In this document: positions 17,906 to 22,588 of the stretch, piece after piece
How positions within the stretch are numbered: position 1 is the stretch's first letter
Layout of the letters: each line of letters begins with the position of its first letter
NCBI GenBank assembly: GCA_030180075.1
Contig: JASNJN010000521.1
Span: 1-22,588, forward strand
DNA: 22,588 nt
Reading direction: 5' to 3'
From: Mikrocytos mackini
Lineage: Eukaryota > Endomyxa > Ascetosporea > Mikrocytida > Mikrocytiidae
Notes under the pieces: model-generated
Databases searched by the model: none
Told to the model about the DNA's origin: nothing
The model's input: only the letters and a program-made list of their open reading frames with translations
Translations under genes and position numbers: made by a program

Positions 17906-18045
17906 ATGGGCATTTTTTGGCGCCAAAAAGTCTAAATAAAAAGTAAGGTCAAAAAGTTTTTTCGCAAATCAAACTAAAGTTAGACGACGCAAAAAGTCAT
18001 TTTCGCAGACTGTAAAAAAACTTGAAATGCGAAAAAATGTTTTNN
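17906..18045. other. short AT-rich spacer ending in NN
   Basis: It holds several AAAAAGT/TTTTCGCA-like motifs and no gene. It ends at an NN (18044-18045) exactly where the inverted duplication of the helicase tail begins, so the join to the next feature should be treated with caution. Confidence 0.4.
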
Positions 18046-18310
18046 GGAATGGGAAAGATTAAAAAAATTATCACTTGAATTATTAAATAAATTAAAAATA
18101 TAATCCAGTTTGAATGTATAAAATAGGTAATTGGGATTTATTAATTAAACATTAAAAAAAATTTATCCATAGTTAAAATTTTTTTAGATATATTTATTAG
18201 GAAAATGTTCATAATTTTATATTTTTTAGAAGTTCCATAACTACATTTAATACTTAAGCTCCGCTTTTTTAATTTTAATTCCACTAGTTTTAAACTTTTC
18301 ACGCCTTACA
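18046..18310. repeat. left arm of inverted duplication (helicase tail plus 3' flank)
   Basis: The first 57 bases encode, on the plus strand, the last 18 codons and stop of the helicase relic (EWERLKKLSLELLNKLKI). Then comes about 185 bp of 3' flank. The sequence is nearly the exact reverse complement of 18546-18785 for about 240 bp, with weaker pairing beyond. It starts directly after NN. Confidence 0.85.
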
Positions 18311-18366
18311 AAAAATAGGCCCCTGTTGTAAAGAAGTTCCAATAGTTGTAATCGATTTCTAGGCTT

Positions 18367-18535
18367 TTGACGCCATTCGAGCTATTGTCGAAAAATGAGT
18401 GAAAAATCTTAAATTTTTTCCGAGGGGTACCTCGAGACCCCCTTCATCAAAAAAATTAGAAAACAAAACACTGGGAAATGGTCACTTTTGATTATCATCT
18501 CGAAAATCGTGTTTATAATAAAAATAAGGCTTTAA
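18367..18535 (+). repeat. dispersed repeat, copy 2
   Basis: Shares ordered blocks with 5116-5245 in the same orientation, with an extra 30-40 bases in the middle that include the hairpin CCGAGG-GGTA-CCTCG near 18420-18434. It fills the spacer between the two arms of the inverted helicase-tail duplication. Confidence 0.55.
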
Positions 18536-18785
18536 AANNTAAAANTGTGGAATTAAAATTAAAAAAGCGGAGCTTAAGTATTAAATGTAGTTATGGAACT
18601 TCTAAAAAATATAAAATTATGAACATTTTCCTAATAAATATATCTAAAAAAATTTTAACTATGGATAAATTTTTTTTAATGTTTAATTAATAAATCCCAA
18701 TTACCTATTTTATACATTCAAACTGGATTATATTTTTAATTTATTTAATAATTCAAGTGATAATTTTTTTAATCTTTCCCATTCC
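18525..18785. repeat. right arm of inverted duplication
   Basis: Reverse complement of the left arm (18046 pairs with 18785). N bases at 18539-18540 and 18545 fall at the inner edge of the arm, where pairing weakens. This arm is continuous with the longer helicase relic on the minus strand. Confidence 0.85.
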
Positions 18786-19027
18786 TTAATTTTTGCTCTA
18801 AATACATCGCAATTTGATATACTTTGTAATCTTTCAAATGTAAATGGTTCTAAACACAAATTTTCGAGTTTTCTAGTTCTAGAAAGTGCAACGTAAGCCA
18901 ATCCAACAGAAAAATCTTTAGGACCAATGTCGGCGACTGCTTTAGAAAGAGTCATTCCTTGGCTCTTATGAATTGTTCCAGCAAAAGCCAATCCCAATGG
19001 AAACTGTAATCTATGATTGAAGTTCAT
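18728..19027 (-). pseudogene. PIF1-type helicase C-terminal relic (Helitron-like)
   Basis: The 99-codon frame contains LAFAGTIHKSQGMTL, helicase motif V of the PIF1/RecD-like superfamily 1B group, and VGLAYVALSRTR, motif VI with its arginine finger. A short C-terminal tail ends in LLNKLKI. Full PIF1 helicases, and the Rep-helicase protein of Helitrons, are far longer; Walker A and B and all earlier motifs are absent. The apparent ATG at 19027 lies within the boundary of the fold-back element and is not a natural start. A Helitron source is plausible given the transposon-rich setting, but a cellular PIF1 pseudogene cannot be excluded. The last 18 codons are duplicated in inverted orientation at 18046. 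Confidence 0.8.
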
Positions 19028-19120
19028 TCTCCCCGTAATTATGTCATTCTCCCCGTAATTTGGTCAACTAGCCCGAAATTGGTCATCCTCCCCAGATTGG
19101 TCATTCTCCCCAGATTTTGG
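19024..19120. repeat. left terminal array of ~20-bp units
   Basis: Five successive units start TCATTCTCCCCG, TCATTCTCCCCG, TCAACTAGCCCG, TCATCCTCCCCA and TCATTCTCCCCA, at spacings of 18-21 bp. The middle unit is the most diverged. Confidence 0.85.
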
Positions 19121-20540
19121 AGCGAATTAAATTTTTTCTATCAAAAGAATTTAAGTCATAATACCATTTTGATTTAACTAACGTAAATTTTTTTTAAAAG
19201 AATGCTGGTAATTTTGGTTTTTCAAAAAAACGCAATATGCGCGAAAAATTTTTTGGCTTGGAAATTTTTTGCGTTTCGCTGGAAAAATTTTCAAATATAA
19301 ATTTCCTAATAAAAAAATTTTTTCTGAAAATATTTTTAAGGTCAAAATAACGTTTTTATAACGTAATAAAAAAAATTAAAAAAAAAATTTTTTTGGAATT
19401 TTCAATGGGTACCCCTTGACCATTTCCCAAAAAAGTCGACACCTGAAAACATGAATTTTTTTCAATAAAAATTTTTAGCATACGTATTTTCGTGAGATCT
19501 ACAAATAGACGTTTTTTATAAATTATATAATATTTCTAACCGATTTAATATCAAAATTTAAAATTTTTGGGTGAAATATAGCTATTTTTGAGACGTCGAT
19601 ATACCGAATATTTTTTCAAAAATTTTTCTCAAAATTGTTTTATCGTTAAGATCTGGGCTTTAGAAACCCGCAAAAAAATTTCAGAAAAAATTTGGATTAC
19701 AAATAACATAATTTTGGGTCAGACTTTTTCGACTAATTTCGAAAATTTCGCTTCAAAATGAAAAAAATATTTTTTGCTAGAATTTTCCTAAAATCATCAA
19801 AAATCGATTTACTATTAAAAATTAACATAAAAATGACATTTGGAATTAAAAAGAATATGTGTCTTTGTCAAAAATATTTTTTTCATTTTGAAGCAAAATT
19901 TTCGAAATTAGTCGAAAAAGTCCTACCCAAAATTATATTATTTGTAATCCAAATTTTTTCTGAAAAATTTTCTGCGGATTTCTAAAGCCCAGATCTTAAC
20001 GATAAAATAATTTTGAGAAAAAATTTTGAAAAAATATTCGGTATATCGACGTCTCAAAAATAGCTATATTTCACCCAAAAATTTTAAATTTTGATATTAA
20101 ATCGGTTAGAAATATTATATAATTTATAAAAAACTTCTATTTGTAGATCTCACGAAAATATGTATGCTAAAATTTATTGAAAAAATTTTATTGAAAAAAA
20201 TTCATGTTTTCGGGTGTCGACTTTTTTGGGAAACGGTCAAGGGGTACCCTTTGAAAATTCCAAAAAAAATTTTTTTTTTAATTTTTTTATTACGTCATAA
20301 AAACGTTATTTTGACCTTAAAAATATTTTCAGATAAAATTTTTTTATTAGGAAATTTATATTTGAAAATTTTTCCAGCGAAACACAAAAAATTTCCTAGC
20401 CAAAAAAATTTTCGCGTATATTGCGTTTTTTTGGAAAACCAAAGTTACCAGCATTCTTTAAAAAAATTTTTACGTTAGTTAAATCAAAATGGTATTATGA
20501 CTCAAATTCTTTTGATAGAAAAAAATTAATTACCCCGAAA

Positions 20541-20618
20541 TTTAGGGGAGAGTGAACAAAAGTGGGGAGAGTGAACAAATTTAGGGGAAAGTGAACATTT
20601 TTAGGGGAAAGTGAACAT
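20541..20618. repeat. right terminal array of ~20-bp units
   Basis: Four units TTTAGGGGAGAGTGAACA, AGTGGGGAGAGTGAACA, TTAGGGGAAAGTGAACA and TTAGGGGAAAGTGAACA at about 20-bp spacing. They are inverted relative to the left array. Confidence 0.9.
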
Positions 20619-22588
20619 GAACCGGATTGGAATAAGCACCAGTTTTGTTTTCGTGCAGGGTTCCTTATTTGTATTGGTCCAATAGATATGCAGCTTATAT
20701 AGGAAAAGTTATAAACAGACTTTAAAGAGAACTTGAATATTAACCTACACAACTGATCGATCTTGAACAAGTTTAAATCCAAGAATGTATAAACAATCCG
20801 GATTTAAGATGTTCTTATATAGTATGTTTAAACCCCGATCTTTAGGGCTGTTGAGTCTAAGGGCTCGAAATAGAAGTCATTTGTCTAGTTAGTTGTAAGA
20901 ATATTATTTGAAACAACAATATCATCTATTACTGATTCTCTTATTAATTCACCTTCTGTATGTCTGAATTTTTGCAATTAGCAAAATTACAAAACTTTTA
21001 AAAATCTCATTAAATCTATAAAACACAAATAACACAGCACAGAGTTTCGGGAAGTTCCTATGTACCGAGTTTCCACACTACTAAATCCTAATCACCTTGT
21101 AATGGTATCTAAACAACTTGGAGTAACAACACAACTTGAAAATCATAGTAAAAGACAGAATCAAACGTTGGGGTGCCAATAATGCCCGTTTATCTTCGAT
21201 CATTTGATATTGGTTATGTTCTTGGTGAATAAGAATAGTATATAATGATATTGTAGTTTATAGATGGTATGGTTTGTATGAATTTATTATATGAACTAAA
21301 CTGAGAGAAGGATATGCTTGATCAAGGAAACCCTGATTGTGAATAGTTTAATATTATGTTGTGGTAATTCTCAGTTCAAAAATCTTATATTGCATATAAT
21401 ATAATTATATTTATAAATCTACAAGTTAACTATTGATTTTACAATATAAAAATGTGATTTCGTTTTGACAGTTAATTTATTAAATTAAATATGTTAGAAC
21501 AATAAAAATGCAACCTATTTATTTTATATTAATTATTTATTCTTTATATATTTAGTCTTTTAAAAGTTCCATTTAGTTGGAAATTAGCCAAATCTAATTA
21601 ATATATGATTGTACCATTTTAAACGGCGTTTACTTTCTTATTTCTCTATTAGTGTTATATTATTATTTGGCCCACCCGATCAGGAAAACTATAAATAGCC
21701 AATAATACTGAATCATATCATTGACAATCGATAATAGGTATAGTATTTTAAGTTGAATGCTTAGACGTAACTTTGATATAAAATTCGAATTTTATTGGAA
21801 CAAGTCACATATATATCATTCTGCACTAGTGTCTCTGTGTCTCTGTGTCTTTGTGTTATTTCGTGATGGAAATATAAAAATTTCCGTTATAATGAAATGC
21901 CCATCTATTGGCTAAATAGAATTACATGGGCTTATAACTCTCTAATTAATATCTTTTCTATATCATTCATAAAGTTAAAATTTTATTTTTCAAAAAGTCA
22001 GAATACTGTTATATGATGTTTTCGAATTTCACAAGTATTCCATGGTTTTATACAACTGAGTTATACAATATGTTGGATTTTTGATCAAAAATGTGTGAAA
22101 TAGTAAAATTGCAAAATCTGAACCCAAAATCTTATATTGACACTAAAACATGTGAAATATAACTAGAAAGTGATGATAAACATTTATTAAATAATATTTA
22201 AGTTAAAATTAATGATTTTAATGCAAAAAATGTGGTCACATTTTTCCAGATTTCTTCGGAAAGTATGAATAAACATGTTATTGCGAGGTTGAGTTCATTC
22301 ACAAAAACAAATGCTCCCTTGTTTAGGGTTTGTTAATGTCATTTTAAAGTATGCTTTGTGCTGCAGTAAACCGTTGGTACATGCCAATTTATATTGGCAC
22401 TTGTACAGGCTTTTCAGCTTTCATAAAGTCGTACGTTTGTGGCCCGTTCTAAACCTTGACCCCCATTTCTCTTCCTAAGTCTCTTGAGCTGTTATGGGGG
22501 TGTTTTTGGTTTTGGACCACAAACCAAAAATTAAAATTTCATTTTGTGAATAAAACCCTTGTTGGAATGCCGTGCCCTGATTTAGCAT
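20619..22588. other. gene-free AT-rich tail of the window
   Basis: No protein-like frame or transposon end was recognised. Small features: a GTCTCTGT-type microsatellite at about 21830-21856, a TGCCAAT/ATTGGCA hairpin near 22383-22400 within a longer imperfect stem, an ACCCCCAT/ATGGGGGT pair near 22459-22502, and a TTTTTGGTTT/AAACCAAAAA hairpin near 22504-22531. The last 250 bases are slightly less AT-rich and may belong to a feature that continues beyond the window. Confidence 0.4.

Larger units (their letters stand above)
19024..20618. mobile_element. fold-back element with ~660-bp inverted arms and terminal ~20-bp repeats
   Basis: The left arm (about 19122-19780) and right arm (about 19866-20534) are reverse complements with scattered substitutions and small indels, separated by about 85 bp. 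Outside the arms, both ends carry short tandem arrays in inverted orientation: five TCATTCTCCCC-containing units on the left (19024-19120) and four GGGGAGAGTGAACA or GGGGAAAGTGAACA units on the right (20541-20618). This is the build of Drosophila FB-type or MULE-like fold-back elements. There is no coding capacity; frames inside are by-products of the palindrome. Target duplication is not clear (GATTGAAG on the left, GATTGGAA on the right, at best imperfect). It marks the broken upstream edge of the helicase relic. Confidence 0.85.

Noticed and set aside
18355-18440. Helitron 3' terminus (hairpin plus CTAG) near the helicase relic
   Set aside because: A hairpin and a CTAG exist on the minus strand, but they are far apart and CTAG is not followed by T as required at a Helitron insertion site.
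19758-20478. Open frames inside the fold-back arms (75 and 104 codons)
   Set aside because: They are lysine/phenylalanine-rich translations of AT-rich palindrome sequence, disrupted by small differences in the opposite arm. There is no domain and no conservation.
17904-21905. TAGATGGGCATTT at 17902-17915 and its reverse complement at 21893-21906 as ends of a 4-kb transposon
   Set aside because: A 13-14 bp inverted match is near chance expectation for a window of this size, and the flanks show no target duplication.
1-22588. CRISPR array, operon, riboswitch or bacterial promoter
   Set aside because: No regularly spaced direct repeats of that type, and the whole window has eukaryotic transposon content.

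Overview
This is AT-rich eukaryotic DNA dominated by transposons and their relics. It has no introns that I can see, no operons and no bacterial signals. The two apparently intact genes are short, intronless and closely spaced, and both encode predicted secreted or membrane proteins. The rest is Ty3/gypsy, hAT-like, Tc1/mariner-like, PIF1/Helitron-type and fold-back material. An expanded, transposon-rich microsporidian genome fits best, but this is inferred from style and not from a diagnostic gene. Another small AT-rich eukaryote or an invertebrate is not excluded. Scattered N bases at 330, 3500, 18044-18045, 18539-18540 and 18545 point to a draft assembly.

Layout, left to right. A frameshifted Tc1-like transposase relic lies at 262-642. 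Three small hAT-type non-autonomous elements have readable 8-bp target duplications: 2178-2556, 2751-2952 and 4235-4919. The third splits a GC-rich, hairpin-rich stretch (about 3575-4226) that I cannot classify. A pogo/Tigger-like end (5036-5112) and a dispersed repeat follow. Two tandem minus-strand genes (5583-6509 and 6911-7498) encode type I membrane proteins and share an AT-rich motif just before their starts.

A nearly complete Ty3/gypsy retrotransposon occupies 7911-12498. Its 165-bp LTRs contain the gag start codon. Its single gag-pol frame is broken by a nonsense codon and by a 240-bp TA-flanked mariner-type MITE inside RNase H. A second, divergent relative survives as an integrase tail plus 3' LTR on the minus strand (13048-13588). 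It has the same architecture: hairpin at the LTR start, gag start inside the LTR, and the same last codons at the LTR end. Next to it is a frameshifted fragment that looks like a membrane transporter.

From 14461 to 16783 lies a 2.3-kb hAT-like element with no coding capacity. An unusual 199-aa basic ORF follows (16822-17421), with an N-terminal pattern resembling the viral two-cysteine adaptor and an AT-hook-like motif. A helicase C-terminal relic is duplicated as an inverted pair (18046-18785), and its longer copy (to about 19027) ends at a 1.6-kb fold-back element (about 19024-20618) with 660-bp arms and arrays of about 20-bp units at both ends. The last 2 kb shows no gene.

The two membrane-protein genes are the only candidates for host function. 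The transposons give a relative chronology: the gypsy copy inserted first and was later interrupted by the MITE, and the GC-rich repeat was present before its hAT insertion. The most interesting feature is the gypsy family whose LTR is part of the gag coding sequence.
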